In this document: positions 21,820 to 31,250 of the stretch, piece after piece
Layout: every line of letters starts with the position of its first letter
Numbering within the stretch: the first letter of the stretch is position 1
From: Aurantimonas coralicida DSM 14790
Lineage (GTDB): Bacteria > Pseudomonadota > Alphaproteobacteria > Rhizobiales > Rhizobiaceae
DNA: 64,000 nt
Direction: 5' to 3'
NCBI RefSeq assembly: GCF_000421645.1
Contig: NZ_ATXK01000001.1
Span: 806,001-870,000 of the forward strand
Notes under the pieces: model-generated
What the model was told of the DNA's origin: nothing
Database searches by the model: none
Seen by the model: only the letters and a program-made list of their open reading frames with translations
Position numbers and translations under genes: made by a program

Positions 21820-22857
21820 CTAGGTCCTGAACAGGCTGCGTTTGCCGAACAGCGGCGAGCGATCGGTCAGCGCCGACGGATCGGCCACGTAGCGGGCGAC
21901 GCGGTCCACCTCGTGCTTCGAGCCGAAGACCAGCGGCGTGCGCGCATGCAGGTCACGCGGCACGATGTCGAGAATGCGCGACGACCCGTCGGTGGCGGCG
22001 CCGCCGGCCTGCTCGACGCAGAAGGCGACCGGATTGGCCTCGTAGACGAGGCGCAGGCGCCCCTCGGTGTAGCCCTTCCGGCCGTCGCCCAGATACAGGA
22101 AGATGCCGCCGCGCACGAAGATGCGGTAGCAGTCGGCCACCATCGAGGCGATCCAGCGCATGTTGAAATTGCGCTCGCGCGGGCCTTCCTCGCCGGCCAG
22201 GCAGTCGTCGATATAGCTGCGGATCTGCGGGTCCCAATGGCGGTAGTTCGCGGCATTGGTGGCGAACTCGCTGGTCTCCTCGGGGATCGCCACCGAGCCG
22301 ATATGCTCGACGAAGCCGCCGAAGCTCGGCGAGAACAGGAACACCCGCGTTCCCTTGCCGACCGACAGCACCAGCAGGAGCTGCGGCCCGTAGATGAAGA
22401 AGCCGGCGGCAAGCTGCCGGTTGCCCGGCTGCAGCAGCGCGCTGGTCGGATCGGAGCGATGCTCATCGCCCACCGGCAATAGCGAGAAGATCGTGCCGAT
22501 CGAGACATTGGTGTCGATGTTGGACGAGCCGTCCAGCGGGTCGATCGCCAGGGCGAGCGGCGCGGCCGGGTCGATCACCACCGCGGCGTCCTGCTCCTCC
22601 GAGCCGTAGACGGCGATCGCCGAGGCCTTGGCGGCATCGAGGAACATCTGGTCGGCGACGATGTCGAGCGGCTTCTGCACGTCGCCGCCGGCATTGGTGT
22701 CGCCGCCGCCGGACCGGGCTTCGACGCCCCCCGCGATGATCGTGTTGCGAAGCTTGATCGAGGCGGCGCACAGCTGGCGAATGGTATCGGCGACCTGCCG
22801 GCCGATCGGGTCGGACCCGCATTCGGATCCCAGATGTGCGTCGAGAGACGATGACAT
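21820..22857 (-). CDS. cbbF: Fructose-1,6-bisphosphatase class I
   Basis: A 345-residue phosphatase that hydrolyses fructose 1,6-bisphosphate (and, in many cbb operons, sedoheptulose 1,7-bisphosphate). The metal/substrate site DPLDGSSNIDTNVSIGTIF is complete. The ATG at 22857 is behind an AGGAGGA ribosome site; an upstream start would reach into the regulatory region. It is the first gene of the cbb operon and diverges from cbbR across 129 bp. The order cbbF-cbbP-tkt-cbbA-cbbL-cbbS-cbbX-rpe is close to other alphaproteobacterial cbb operons, but without cbbG, cbbK or a phosphoglycolate phosphatase gene here. Confidence 0.96.
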   Translation of the reverse strand: MSSSLDAHLGSECGSDPIGRQVADTIRQLCAASIKLRNTIIAGGVEARSGGGDTNAGGDVQKPLDIVADQMFLDAAKASAIAVYGSEEQDAAVVIDPAAPLALAIDPLDGSSNIDTNVSIGTIFSLLPVGDEHRSDPTSALLQPGNRQLAAGFFIYGPQLLLVLSVGKGTRVFLFSPSFGGFVEHIGSVAIPEETSEFATNAANYRHWDPQIRSYIDDCLAGEEGPRERNFNMRWIASMVADCYRIFVRGGIFLYLGDGRKGYTEGRLRLVYEANPVAFCVEQAGGAATDGSSRILDIVPRDLHARTPLVFGSKHEVDRVARYVADPSALTDRSPLFGKRSLFRT

Positions 22858-22924
22858 GCATTCCTCCTGAGTGGCGTCGAGCGCTTCGGCTCCGTCCACT
22901 CGTCTATGGGTGGATGGTGGATTC

Positions 22925-22986
22925 TGCGAGCGCATAAGTAAAATTCATTCTCTTTACGGCATCAATAAATTCTTTTAGAAGAGGCC
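22925..22986. promoter_or_regulatory. Divergent cbbF/cbbR control region with candidate CbbR sites
   Basis: A short AT-rich island in GC-rich surroundings. It contains TTTACGGCATCAATAAA (22953-22969), a TTTA-N9-TAAA dyad that includes a LysR-type T-N11-A core (22955-22967), and a second dyad TTCTTTTAGAA at 22970-22980. LysR activators such as CbbR normally bind tandem sites of this kind between their own gene and the target operon. The exact promoters are not resolved. Confidence 0.55.
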
Positions 22987-23979
22987 ATGCGAACCCTGAC
23001 ACTGCGCCAGTTGCGATCGATCCAGGCGATCAACGAGCACCGTACCATCGCCGCGGCTGCGCGCCAGTTGGGCCTGACCCCGCCGGCCGTGACCCTGCAG
23101 GTGAAGCAGCTGGAGGACGATTTCGGCCTGGCGCTGTTCGACCGCACGAATGACGGCATGCGCCTCACCGCCGCCGGCGCCGCGGTGCTGGGCGCGGCCA
23201 ACGCCATCGAGACGACCCTGCGCGCGCTCGCCGACGAGATCCAGGCGATCAAGGGCGTCAGGTCGGGCACCATCCGGCTCGGCGTCGTCTCCACCGCGAA
23301 ATATTTCGCGCCCCGGCTGATCGCCGCCTTTCGGCGGGACTATCCCGACATCGAGATCCGGCTGATCGTTGGCAACCGGCTGGAGATCATCGAGCAATTG
23401 CGCGCCTACCGGCTGGACATCGCCCTGATGGGGCGCCCGCCGGTCGAGTTCCCGGTCGAGGCGACGGTGTTCGGCGACCATCCGCTGGTGATGATCGCGC
23501 CGCCCGACCATCCGCTGGCCGCCGCCCGCGAGATCACCCGCGAGCGCCTGCTCGAAGAGACCATCATCATCCGCGAGCCCGGCTCGGGCACGCGCGCGGC
23601 ACTGGCGATCTTCTTCGGCGACCATCCCGACGCGCTGGAGACGCGCACGGCCGAGATGGGCTCCAACGAGACCATCAAGCAGGCGGTGATGGCCGGGCTC
23701 GGCATCGCCTTCATCTCGGCCCACACCATCGCCTTCGAGGTGGAGACCGGACGGCTGGCGATCCTCGACGTGTCGCACATGCCGATCCGCCGGCAATGGT
23801 TCGCCGTCAGCCGCAAGGAGCGCATTCCGGCGCCCGCCGACATCGCCTTCAAGAATTTCCTGATGCAGCGCGGCGCCAGCTATCTGCCGCTGCTCGACCG
23901 GCTCTATCCCGCCGAGGCCGGCGATGCGGCTTCACCGCCAGCAACAGACGAGACCGCAGGGGCGTCGTCCCCCGCGTAA
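22987..23979 (+). CDS. cbbR: LysR-type regulator CbbR
   Basis: A 330-residue LysR-family regulator. The N-terminal winged helix starts MRTLTLRQLRSIQAINEHRTIAAAARQLGL, with the recognition helix at PPAVTLQVKQLE. The C-terminal co-inducer domain begins near IRLGVVSTAKYFAPRLIAAF, a sequence typical of CbbR. Divergent orientation from the cbb operon supports it as the activator that senses a Calvin cycle metabolite or redox signal (for example RuBP, PEP or NADPH in characterised CbbR proteins). It converges with fni, only 10 bp apart. Confidence 0.93.
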   Translation: MRTLTLRQLRSIQAINEHRTIAAAARQLGLTPPAVTLQVKQLEDDFGLALFDRTNDGMRLTAAGAAVLGAANAIETTLRALADEIQAIKGVRSGTIRLGVVSTAKYFAPRLIAAFRRDYPDIEIRLIVGNRLEIIEQLRAYRLDIALMGRPPVEFPVEATVFGDHPLVMIAPPDHPLAAAREITRERLLEETIIIREPGSGTRAALAIFFGDHPDALETRTAEMGSNETIKQAVMAGLGIAFISAHTIAFEVETGRLAILDVSHMPIRRQWFAVSRKERIPAPADIAFKNFLMQRGASYLPLLDRLYPAEAGDAASPPATDETAGASSPA

Positions 23980-23989
23980 GACCGGCAGG

Positions 23990-25060
23990 TCAGAGCGATC
24001 CCGGGCCAGCGGGCGACAGCAGCACGGCGCGCCGCAGCGCCGCCAGATCGGCCGATCCGGTGCAGAAGCAGGCGATCCGCAATTGTGCGATCACCTGCCG
24101 GAAATGCGCCACGGCGGCTTCCGGCGATGCGTCCGCGCTGCCGAGCGAGGCGGCGGCCTGGCCGGCGAGATCGGCGCCGAGGCGGATCGCCTTGGCGGCG
24201 TCCAGCCCGTCGCGGATGCCGCCCGAGCCGATGACGACGGTCTCAGGACAAGCGGCCCGCACGTCGACGATCGCCCGCGCCGTGGAGATGCCCCAATCGG
24301 AGAAGGCCAGCGCCGTGGCGCGTTGCGCCGGGTCCGGCGAACGCTCGGCCTCGACGGCCGCCCAGCTCGTGCCGCCGGCCCCGGCAACGTCGATGGCGTG
24401 GGCGCCCGCATCGACCAGCCGCCGCGCGACCGTCGCCGAAATGCCGGCCCCGACCTCCTTGACCACGATCGGTACCGGCAACGTGCGCGCCAGCTCGCCG
24501 ATGGCCGCAAGGACGCCGCGCCAGTTCGTGTCGCCGCCCGACTGCACCGCTTCCTGCAGCGGGTTGAGATGCACGATCAGCGCGTCGGCATCGATCATGT
24601 CCACGGCCCGCCGCACCTCCGTCAGGCCGTAGCCGAGCACCAGTTGCGCCGCGCCGACATTGGCGAGGATCGGCACGTCCGGCGCCGCATCGCGCAACTG
24701 CCGGTCGAGCCCGCCCGAGGCGCGGCCCTCGATGGCGATGCGCTGCGAGCCGACCGCAAGGGCGATGCCGAGAGCCTGCGCCGCCTCGGCGAGATTGCGG
24801 TTGATGCGCGCCGCCCGTTCCGGCCCGCCGGTCATCGACGAGATCAGCAGCGGCGCTGCGAGCCGGCGGCCGAGAAACTGCGTCGACAGGTCGATCTCGG
24901 CCAGCGAGATCTCCGGCAGCGCGACATGTTCGAAGACGATCTGCGACAGGCCGCTGTCGGCCCGCCGCGCCGCCAGCGAGGGATGCAGCACGATGTCGAG
25001 ATGATCGCTCTTGCGCGCGGCGATGTCGCCGGCGGCCGATGTGTCTCCTGAGACGCTCAC
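23990..25060 (-). CDS. fni: Type 2 isopentenyl-diphosphate delta-isomerase
   Basis: A 356-residue FMN- and NADPH-dependent enzyme converting IPP to DMAPP, the primer for prenyl chain growth. Family segments are [10 protein letters not shown] near the N-terminus, [10 protein letters not shown] (FMN), [18 protein letters not shown] and AGAGGTSWA with the flavin-phosphate loop IGSGGIRDG. It diverges from crtE; the two share a 148-bp intergenic region. This places precursor supply and chain extension side by side in the carotenoid locus, as in the crtE-idi-crtX arrangement of Pantoea-type clusters. Confidence 0.95.
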   Translation of the reverse strand: MSVSGDTSAAGDIAARKSDHLDIVLHPSLAARRADSGLSQIVFEHVALPEISLAEIDLSTQFLGRRLAAPLLISSMTGGPERAARINRNLAEAAQALGIALAVGSQRIAIEGRASGGLDRQLRDAAPDVPILANVGAAQLVLGYGLTEVRRAVDMIDADALIVHLNPLQEAVQSGGDTNWRGVLAAIGELARTLPVPIVVKEVGAGISATVARRLVDAGAHAIDVAGAGGTSWAAVEAERSPDPAQRATALAFSDWGISTARAIVDVRAACPETVVIGSGGIRDGLDAAKAIRLGADLAGQAAASLGSADASPEAAVAHFRQVIAQLRIACFCTGSADLAALRRAVLLSPAGPGSL

Positions 25061-25208
25061 GTAACCCTATGTCCTATCGTCGCAGATTGCGAAACCGGAC
25101 GCTCCCCGGTCGTCGCGTTTGCCAATGATCGTGTTAGCATCAGTTGCAACGTTACGTGTAGCGAATGACCCGTGACAAAATGCCAGAACCGAAGGCGACC
25201 CTCCCGGC
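25061..25208. promoter_or_regulatory. Divergent fni/crtE intergenic region
   Basis: 148 bp between two divergent isoprenoid genes, less GC-rich than its flanks. It holds the small dyad GTTGCAAC at 25143-25150 and several TTG-type -35-like hexamers, but no well-spaced -10. A TGT...ACA pair at 25156-25176 has a 15-base rather than a 12-base gap, so it does not match the PpsR/CrtJ consensus. Confidence 0.4.
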
Positions 25209-26165
25209 ATGACGTGCAATGAAACCGACGGCTTCAGGACCGAGGCTGCCGCCCTGATCGCCAGGATCGATGCGCGGCTGGCGGTGCTGGTGCCCCGCGC
25301 CCTGCCCGGCCAGACCGGGCTCGACCTGGCGATCCGCGAAAGCGTGCTGGCGCCCGGCAAGCGCCTGCGGCCGATGATGGCGGCGCTGACGGCAGGCGAT
25401 CTCGGCGGTGACGAGGCCGTGGCGGTCGATGCCGGCTGCGCCGTGGAGATGGTGCATGCCTCCTCGCTGATTCTCGACGACCTGCCCTGCATGGACGACG
25501 CCACGATGCGCCGCGGCAGACCGGCCGCCCATGTCACCCACGGCGAGGATGTCGCCGTCCTGTCGGCGATCGCCATCCTGTCCGGCGCCTACGAGATGCT
25601 CGCCAGGGTAGAGGGCCTGTCGCCGGCCGCGCGGCTCGAGGCGGTGACGGTGCTGACCCGCGCCGTCGGCGTCGAAGGCCTCGTCGGTGGCCAGTTCGCC
25701 GACCTGCGCGGCGGCCGCGCCGAACGGCCGCTCCACGAGATCGCGGCCACCAACGGCCGCAAGACCGGCGCGCTGTTCCTGGCCGCCGTGGAGATCGGCG
25801 CGATCGCGGCGGGTGCCGGCGAGACGACCCGCGCGCATTTGCGCGGCTTTGCCACCGAGCTCGGCCACGCCTTCCAGCTTCTCGACGATCTGCTCGATGG
25901 CGGTCCGAGCGCCGCGACGATCGGCAAGGACGTCAACAAGGATGCCGGCAAGTCGACCATCGTCTCGATGCTGGGCCGTGCCTCGGTGGAGCATCGGATC
26001 GAACGGCATGTGGAAGCTGCCCATGGCGAGCTGACCCTGGTGTTCGGGGCGTCGAGCCGGCTGCATCGCCTCACCGACGCGATCGTTGCCCTGCCCGGCG
26101 GAGCCGCCGCCGACACGGCGTGCGACAAGACGCGTTTTCGCGAACCCGAAGCCGGCGCGCGCTGA
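25209..26165 (+). CDS. crtE: Geranylgeranyl diphosphate synthase (polyprenyl synthetase)
   Basis: A 318-residue trans-prenyltransferase. The first aspartate-rich motif is DDLPCMDD with the CrtE-like upstream HASSLIL, and the second is FQLLDDLLDG. The KRLRP segment that binds pyrophosphate is also present. The residues before the first motif are small and aliphatic, which fits C20 products better than C15, so GGPP for carotenoids is preferred; an FPP synthase remains possible. It is convergent with the crtB gene (109 bp apart). The ribosome site before ATG 25209 is weak (GAAGG at an unusual distance). Confidence 0.88.
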   Translation: MTCNETDGFRTEAAALIARIDARLAVLVPRALPGQTGLDLAIRESVLAPGKRLRPMMAALTAGDLGGDEAVAVDAGCAVEMVHASSLILDDLPCMDDATMRRGRPAAHVTHGEDVAVLSAIAILSGAYEMLARVEGLSPAARLEAVTVLTRAVGVEGLVGGQFADLRGGRAERPLHEIAATNGRKTGALFLAAVEIGAIAAGAGETTRAHLRGFATELGHAFQLLDDLLDGGPSAATIGKDVNKDAGKSTIVSMLGRASVEHRIERHVEAAHGELTLVFGASSRLHRLTDAIVALPGGAAADTACDKTRFREPEAGAR

Positions 26166-26274
26166 CGATCCCGTTCGCTGGGCCGACACGCGTCGCCGAA
26201 TGCGCTCTCGCCGATCTCGTTCGCGTCCGAAGCCTGCGCCAGTGCAGCAGAACTGTCCGCCGGGCTGAGCCGGC

Positions 26275-27264
26275 CTAACTCGCGGGGCGCGTCAGCCTCG
26301 GCCGGGTCCACAGCGCCTCGGAGCGACCCGCCGGCCCGCCACGCCGCGCCAGCGCCGCCTTGGCTGCGCCGCGGGCGACATGGCCGAGTTTCTGCCGCCG
26401 CCCGGTGGAGACGCGTGCGTCCCAGGCATGGGCGCCCAACCCCTTCACCTGCATGCCGATCTCGCGATAGACGCCATGCGCCGTCGCGACCGCCCAGGCC
26501 GAGCGTGGCGGCAGTTCCCGCAGGCCGTGGAAGGCCGAGGCGTAATAGGGCTCGGCGAGATCGATCAGCCGGTTGGCGACCAGCGACACCACCGGCCGCT
26601 GGCGCGGATCGGCGAGATCGCCGGGTTTCAGATCGGCGTCGGCCAGCCATTCCGCCGGCAGATAGACCCGCCCGACCCGGGCATCCTCGACGATGTCGCG
26701 GGCGATGTTGGTGAGCTGGAAGGCGATGCCGAGATCACTGGCGCGGTCGAGGGTCATCTCGTCCTTCGCCCCCATCACCATGCTCATCATCACGCCGACG
26801 ACGCCTGCGACATGGTAGCAATAGGTCAGCGTATCGGTGACGGTCGCATAATGCCGCTCCTCGACATCCATCCGGTAGCCTTCGAGATGCTGCAGCAGCA
26901 GCTCCTGCGGCAGGCCGTGCCGGGCCACGACATCGGCGACGGCACGAAAGCTGGGATGCGAGGTCGGCTCGCCGCGCAGGGCCGCCAGCGTCTCCGCCTC
27001 CAGCAGCGCCAGCCGCTCCGCGCCCGAGCCGAGCGGGCCGAGCGGCCGCCGGGCAAAGCCCAGCACCTGGTCGTCGATGGTGTCGTCGCAATGCCGGCAC
27101 CAGGCATAGAGCATCATGGCGCTGCGCCGGGTCTCGGCATCGAACAGCCTGGCCGCCGCCGCGAAGCTCCTGGAGCCCTTGGCGATCGTATCCTCGGCCA
27201 TGGCCGCCAGATCGGCCCGCGCCGCCGGATCGAGCGGCACGGCGATGGGTTGGGAGGCGAGCAT
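26275..27264 (-). CDS. crtB: Phytoene synthase
   Basis: A 329-residue head-to-head prenyl synthase joining two GGPP to phytoene. The conserved DDTIDD-type first aspartate motif appears as HCDDTIDDQ after YAWCRH, and the second as NIARDIVEDARVGRVYLPAEWL. It is the last gene of the crtX-crtY-crtI-crtB unit, one base after the crtI stop. The final part is basic and possibly membrane-associating. No adjacent crtZ follows. Confidence 0.95.
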   Translation of the reverse strand: MLASQPIAVPLDPAARADLAAMAEDTIAKGSRSFAAAARLFDAETRRSAMMLYAWCRHCDDTIDDQVLGFARRPLGPLGSGAERLALLEAETLAALRGEPTSHPSFRAVADVVARHGLPQELLLQHLEGYRMDVEERHYATVTDTLTYCYHVAGVVGVMMSMVMGAKDEMTLDRASDLGIAFQLTNIARDIVEDARVGRVYLPAEWLADADLKPGDLADPRQRPVVSLVANRLIDLAEPYYASAFHGLRELPPRSAWAVATAHGVYREIGMQVKGLGAHAWDARVSTGRRQKLGHVARGAAKAALARRGGPAGRSEALWTRPRLTRPAS

Positions 27265-27265
27265 C

Positions 27266-28780
27266 TCAGGCTCTCGAATCGGCGATCATCAGCCCGGCCG
27301 TCGCCTTGGCGGACCCGACGACACCCGGCACGCCGGCGCCCGGATGGGTGCCGGCGCCGACGAAATAGAGATTGGGGATGTCGGCATCGCGATTGTGCGG
27401 CCGGAACCAGGCGCTCTGGGTCAGCACCGGATCGAGCGAGAAGGCCGAGCCGACATGGGCGTTCAGCTCGTCGCGGAAATCGAATGGCGTGAAGATGCGG
27501 CTGGTCACGAGGTCGGCCCTGAGATCGGGAATGTAGCGTTCTTCGAGATAGTCGAGGATGCGGTCCCGATATTTCGGCCCCTCGATCTCCCAGTCGATGT
27601 CGGTATTGCCGAGATGCGGAACCGGGGCGAGGACATAATAGCTGCCCGCGCCCTCCGGGGCCAGCGAGGGATCGGTGGCGCATGGGCTGTGCAGATAGAG
27701 CGAGAAATCGCCCGGCAGTTCCCCGCCCTTGAAGATCTCGTCGATCAGCGGCCGATAGCGCGGCCCGAAGCAGACCGTGTGGTGCTGCAGCTCCGGCCGG
27801 TGACGCTTGAGGCCGAAATAGATCACGAAGAGCGACATGGAGAAGCGCCGCGCCTTGAGGCGCTTGGCCTCCTTCTCGCCGCGCCGGGTGCCCGCCATCA
27901 GCGTGCCGTAGGTATGGACCACGTCGGCATTGGAGGCGATGCGGTCGGCCTCGAAGCGGCGACCGTCCTTCAGCACCACGGCCTTCGCCCTGTCGCCCTC
28001 CACCTCGATCTGCGCCGCTTCGGCCGACAGTTCGACCCGGCCGCCCATATCCTCGAACAGCCTGACGAGGCCGCGGACCAGCGCGCCGGTGCCGCCGCGC
28101 GGAAACCAGACGCCCCATTCGCGCTCCAGCGCATGGATCAGCGCGTAGATCGAGGAGGTGGCGAAGGGATTGCCGCCGACCAGCAGCGAGTGGAAGGAGA
28201 AGGCCTGCCGAAGCTGCTCGTCCTCGATATATTGCGCCACCTTGGAATAGACGCTGCGCCACGCCTGCAGCTTCGCCAGCTGCGGTCCGGCCTTGACCAT
28301 GTCGCGGAAATTGAGGAACGGCACCGTGCCGAGCTTCTCGTAGCCCTCGCGGAACACCTCCCGCGAATAGGCCAGGAACTTGCGATAGCCCTCGATGTCC
28401 GCCGGGTTCTTCGCATGGATCTGGCGATCCAGCTCGTCTTGGTCGTTGGCATAGTCGAAGCTGTAGCCGTCTTCCCAGCACAGGCGGTAGAAGGGCTTCA
28501 CCGGCAGGAGCTCGACATAGTCCGCCATCTTCCGGCCGGCGGCCGTGAACAGCTCTTCCAGCGCCGAGGGATCGGTGATCACCGTCGGGCCGGCATCGAA
28601 GACGAAGCCCTGATCCTCGTAGACATAGGCGCGGCCGCCCGGCTTGTCGCGCTTCTCCAGAAGCGTCGTCTGGATGCCGGACGCCTGCAGGCGAATGGCC
28701 AGCGCCAGCCCGCCGAAGCCGGAGCCGATGACGATGGCCGTGCGCTCGCCCGCTCCCGCGCCGTTCATCGTTGCGCTCAT
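27266..28780 (-). CDS. crtI: Phytoene desaturase (lycopene-forming type)
   Basis: A 504-residue FAD enzyme introducing double bonds into phytoene. The dinucleotide-binding motif is AIVIGSGFGGLALAIRL near residue 15, and the C-terminal family signature is NLYFVGAGTHPGAGVPGV. The ATG at 28780 overlaps the crtY stop (ATGA), which fixes the start although the frame is open for another 80 codons. In clusters with crtB and crtY it makes lycopene in four steps. Number of steps is not decided by sequence. Confidence 0.95.
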   Translation of the reverse strand: MSATMNGAGAGERTAIVIGSGFGGLALAIRLQASGIQTTLLEKRDKPGGRAYVYEDQGFVFDAGPTVITDPSALEELFTAAGRKMADYVELLPVKPFYRLCWEDGYSFDYANDQDELDRQIHAKNPADIEGYRKFLAYSREVFREGYEKLGTVPFLNFRDMVKAGPQLAKLQAWRSVYSKVAQYIEDEQLRQAFSFHSLLVGGNPFATSSIYALIHALEREWGVWFPRGGTGALVRGLVRLFEDMGGRVELSAEAAQIEVEGDRAKAVVLKDGRRFEADRIASNADVVHTYGTLMAGTRRGEKEAKRLKARRFSMSLFVIYFGLKRHRPELQHHTVCFGPRYRPLIDEIFKGGELPGDFSLYLHSPCATDPSLAPEGAGSYYVLAPVPHLGNTDIDWEIEGPKYRDRILDYLEERYIPDLRADLVTSRIFTPFDFRDELNAHVGSAFSLDPVLTQSAWFRPHNRDADIPNLYFVGAGTHPGAGVPGVVGSAKATAGLMIADSRA

Positions 28781-29961
28781 GCCAGTTCCCCTGTGAGGCG
28801 GTGCCGTGCCAGCACCTTCAATGCGTTGCCGACGGGCACGGGCGGCCGCCCCGTCATGATGCGGACCATGTCCAGCCGTGAGAGCCGCGCCGCGTAGAAG
28901 CGGCCGATCAGCGTGTCGGGCAGCCGGTGGAAATGCTGCAGGATCTCGTAGCGCTTCGACGGGACACCGGCGAAGAACAGGAGACGGTTGAGCAGGCGAA
29001 AGAAGCCCCGCCCCCGCCAAGCCGCCATCGAATGCGCCCGCGTCGCGGCAAAGACCGCGCCGGCCGACAGGTCGGTGAGGCCCGCGAGCCGGTCGGCGAG
29101 ACGCACCGCGTCGGGCAGCGAATAGCCGGTGGTCGGATGGAACAGCGCCGCCGCAAGGCCCGTCGCCGGCACACCCTTTCTGTCGGCCCAGAAGGCCTCG
29201 ATGTCGCCGTCGAGCGCGATCGGCAGGACGCCGCGTTCCTCACGCAGCACCGCTTTCGCCGTCCAGCCATGGGTCGCGAGGTAATCTGCGATGGTCGCGC
29301 GCAACCGGTCCTCCGACAATGCCGGCCCGTCGGCGTAATAGGTGTCCTCGACGAGCAGCGTCGTCGCCGTCAGCGGCAGCACGTAGACGAAGCGATAGCC
29401 GTCCTCCTGCGCCACCGTTGCGTCCATGATGATCGGCCGCGACAGGCCATGCGGCGCTGCGAGTTCGATCTCCTGACCGAGAAATTTCTGGAAGCCGAGG
29501 GTCAGATGCGGGCTCGGCGCATGGCCGCGGCCGTCGATGACGCAAGCAGCGGCGATCTCGCGCCCGTCCTCCAGGCTGAGCGTCGTCGGCGTGACCGCCC
29601 GCACTGGGGCCTGCGTCTCGATCCGGTCGCCGAGTTCTGCGTCGATCTCCGCCCGGAACTGTTCCGAGGACACGCTGCGATAGCCCGTTGCGATCCGGCG
29701 TCGGCGCTGGGGAAAGCGCACGTCATAGGCATCCCAGCGATAGCGGACGAAGGGTGCCAGCCAGTCATGTTCGGCGGCGCTGAGGTCGCCGGCATGAAAC
29801 GACCATGTGTGGTTGCCGCCGACTTTCTCGCCGGCCTCGAAGACGCGGATCGACAGCTCCGGGCGCGCCCGCGCCAGCCGGTATGCCGCAAGGCCATTGG
29901 CCAGGCCGCCGCCCACGAACGCCACGTCGATCGGTCTGTCGTGGCGCTCGACGCCGTTCAT
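28777..29961 (-). CDS. crtY: Lycopene beta-cyclase (CrtY)
   Basis: A 394-residue flavin-dependent cyclase that converts lycopene to beta-carotene. The N-terminal nucleotide-binding segment is DVAFVGGGLANGLAAYRL, followed by VGGNHTWSFH, typical of CrtY. The internal HPTTGYSLPDAVRLAD and FRLLNRLLFF regions also fit. It is translated after crtX (11-bp gap) and is coupled to crtI by ATGA overlap. It is clearly CrtY-type, not the CrtL or heterodimeric CrtYcd types. Confidence 0.94.
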   Translation of the reverse strand: MNGVERHDRPIDVAFVGGGLANGLAAYRLARARPELSIRVFEAGEKVGGNHTWSFHAGDLSAAEHDWLAPFVRYRWDAYDVRFPQRRRRIATGYRSVSSEQFRAEIDAELGDRIETQAPVRAVTPTTLSLEDGREIAAACVIDGRGHAPSPHLTLGFQKFLGQEIELAAPHGLSRPIIMDATVAQEDGYRFVYVLPLTATTLLVEDTYYADGPALSEDRLRATIADYLATHGWTAKAVLREERGVLPIALDGDIEAFWADRKGVPATGLAAALFHPTTGYSLPDAVRLADRLAGLTDLSAGAVFAATRAHSMAAWRGRGFFRLLNRLLFFAGVPSKRYEILQHFHRLPDTLIGRFYAARLSRLDMVRIMTGRPPVPVGNALKVLARHRLTGELA

Positions 29962-29972
29962 GCGTTGCCTTC

Positions 29973-31250
29973 CTACCCGGTGACGGCAGATCTGCCGGCC
30001 ACCGCATCCTCGATGATGTCCGCCGCGCGCCGCGTGCCGCCGGACATGCGGATGTCCCGGCCGATCCGCTGCGCCGCGTTGCGGAACCTAGGCTCCGCCA
30101 GCAGCCGCTCAAGCGAATTGCGCAGTTTCGCGCGGGACAGAAGGACGCGGGGCAGCCGCTCGCCGACGCCGTGATGGACGATCCGCGCGCCGATCCCCGG
30201 CTGGTCGAAAGCGATCGGCAGGGCCAGCATCGGCACGCCGGCTTCCAGCGAATCCAGCACCGTGTTCATGCCGGCATGGGTCACGCAGACCGCAGCGCAC
30301 GACAGCATCGCCCGCTGCGGCACGAAATCGGTGACGATATCGGCATCGATGCGCGCCGCGGACCGCGCATCCAGCCGGCCGCAATGGGCGACGACGCATT
30401 GCGCGCCCAGATCGCGGCAGGCGCCGGCCACGGCGCGAAAGATGCCGGCGCGGTGGCCCTGCAACGTGCCGAGCGAGGCGAAGACGAGCTGCCGTTCCGG
30501 GTCGAGCCGCGCCTGAAGCTCGGCCGGCAGGTCCGGCGCGCCTTCCGATGGCGGGCGGATCGGGCCGACGGCGTGGCGGTGGGCGTCGTCGGGACGCGGA
30601 AAGTCGAAGCTTGGTACGAGCTGCGAAATCTGCGCCAGCGAGGACAGGCAATCGGCATGCCCGGCGTGGGGTCCAAGACCAAACCGCTCCGCCCAGCCAG
30701 CGATCATTCGGCGCTGCGCGGTCATCAGGAGGTCGGCGACGCGTTCGCCGCCGCGATTGCGCTTCAGGCCCTTTTCGCTCGGATCATAGGGCCATGGCAG
30801 GAAGGGCAGCGGCACGGCGGGATCGGCATGCACCGGCAGGGCGGCGGCGACCGAAACGAAGGGCAGGCCGAGATGCCGGGCGAGAAGCCCGGCCGCCGGC
30901 TCCATCTGGTCGCCGAGGATGGCCGTCGCGCCGATCCGGCGCAGGATGTCCGGGGCAAAGCGGCAGAGCTGGTCGGTCAGGCCGGCCGCGTCGGAGACCG
31001 TACGCAGGATGCCGAGCGGCCCGCTCGGCCGCGCCGCCCGGGCGATGATCCGCTCCAGGCGATCCGGGCCGCCCGCCCCGGCCTCGTGGATCGCGATGCC
31101 CTCCGGCGCCTTAGCCGCGAGCAGCTCGCCCGCCCCGCCATTGACGACGAAGCTCGCCCGGTGTCCGCGCCGGACCAGTTCCGCGCCGAGCACCGCGAAG
31201 ACCTGCAGATGGCTGTAGTAGGGCGGACAGATCAGCGCGAAATGAGCCAT
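29973..31250 (-). CDS. crtX: Zeaxanthin glucosyltransferase-like CrtX
   Basis: A 425-residue GT1-family glycosyltransferase. The N-terminus MAHFALICPPYYSHLQVFAVLGAEL matches CrtX, and the sugar-nucleotide-binding C-terminal domain shows CVTHAGMNTVLDSLEAGVPMLALPIAFDQ. CrtX adds glucose to the hydroxyl of zeaxanthin, giving mono- and diglucosides that sit in membranes. It starts the crtX-Y-I-B operon. Its usual acceptor requires a CrtZ hydroxylase, which is not encoded in this locus; it must be elsewhere, or another hydroxylated carotenoid is used. Confidence 0.9.
   Translation of the reverse strand: MAHFALICPPYYSHLQVFAVLGAELVRRGHRASFVVNGGAGELLAAKAPEGIAIHEAGAGGPDRLERIIARAARPSGPLGILRTVSDAAGLTDQLCRFAPDILRRIGATAILGDQMEPAAGLLARHLGLPFVSVAAALPVHADPAVPLPFLPWPYDPSEKGLKRNRGGERVADLLMTAQRRMIAGWAERFGLGPHAGHADCLSSLAQISQLVPSFDFPRPDDAHRHAVGPIRPPSEGAPDLPAELQARLDPERQLVFASLGTLQGHRAGIFRAVAGACRDLGAQCVVAHCGRLDARSAARIDADIVTDFVPQRAMLSCAAVCVTHAGMNTVLDSLEAGVPMLALPIAFDQPGIGARIVHHGVGERLPRVLLSRAKLRNSLERLLAEPRFRNAAQRIGRDIRMSGGTRRAADIIEDAVAGRSAVTG

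Noticed and set aside
25156-25176. PpsR/CrtJ-type operator (TGT...ACA) ahead of crtE
   Set aside because: The gap between the half-sites is 15 bases instead of 12, and no photosynthesis genes are in the window.
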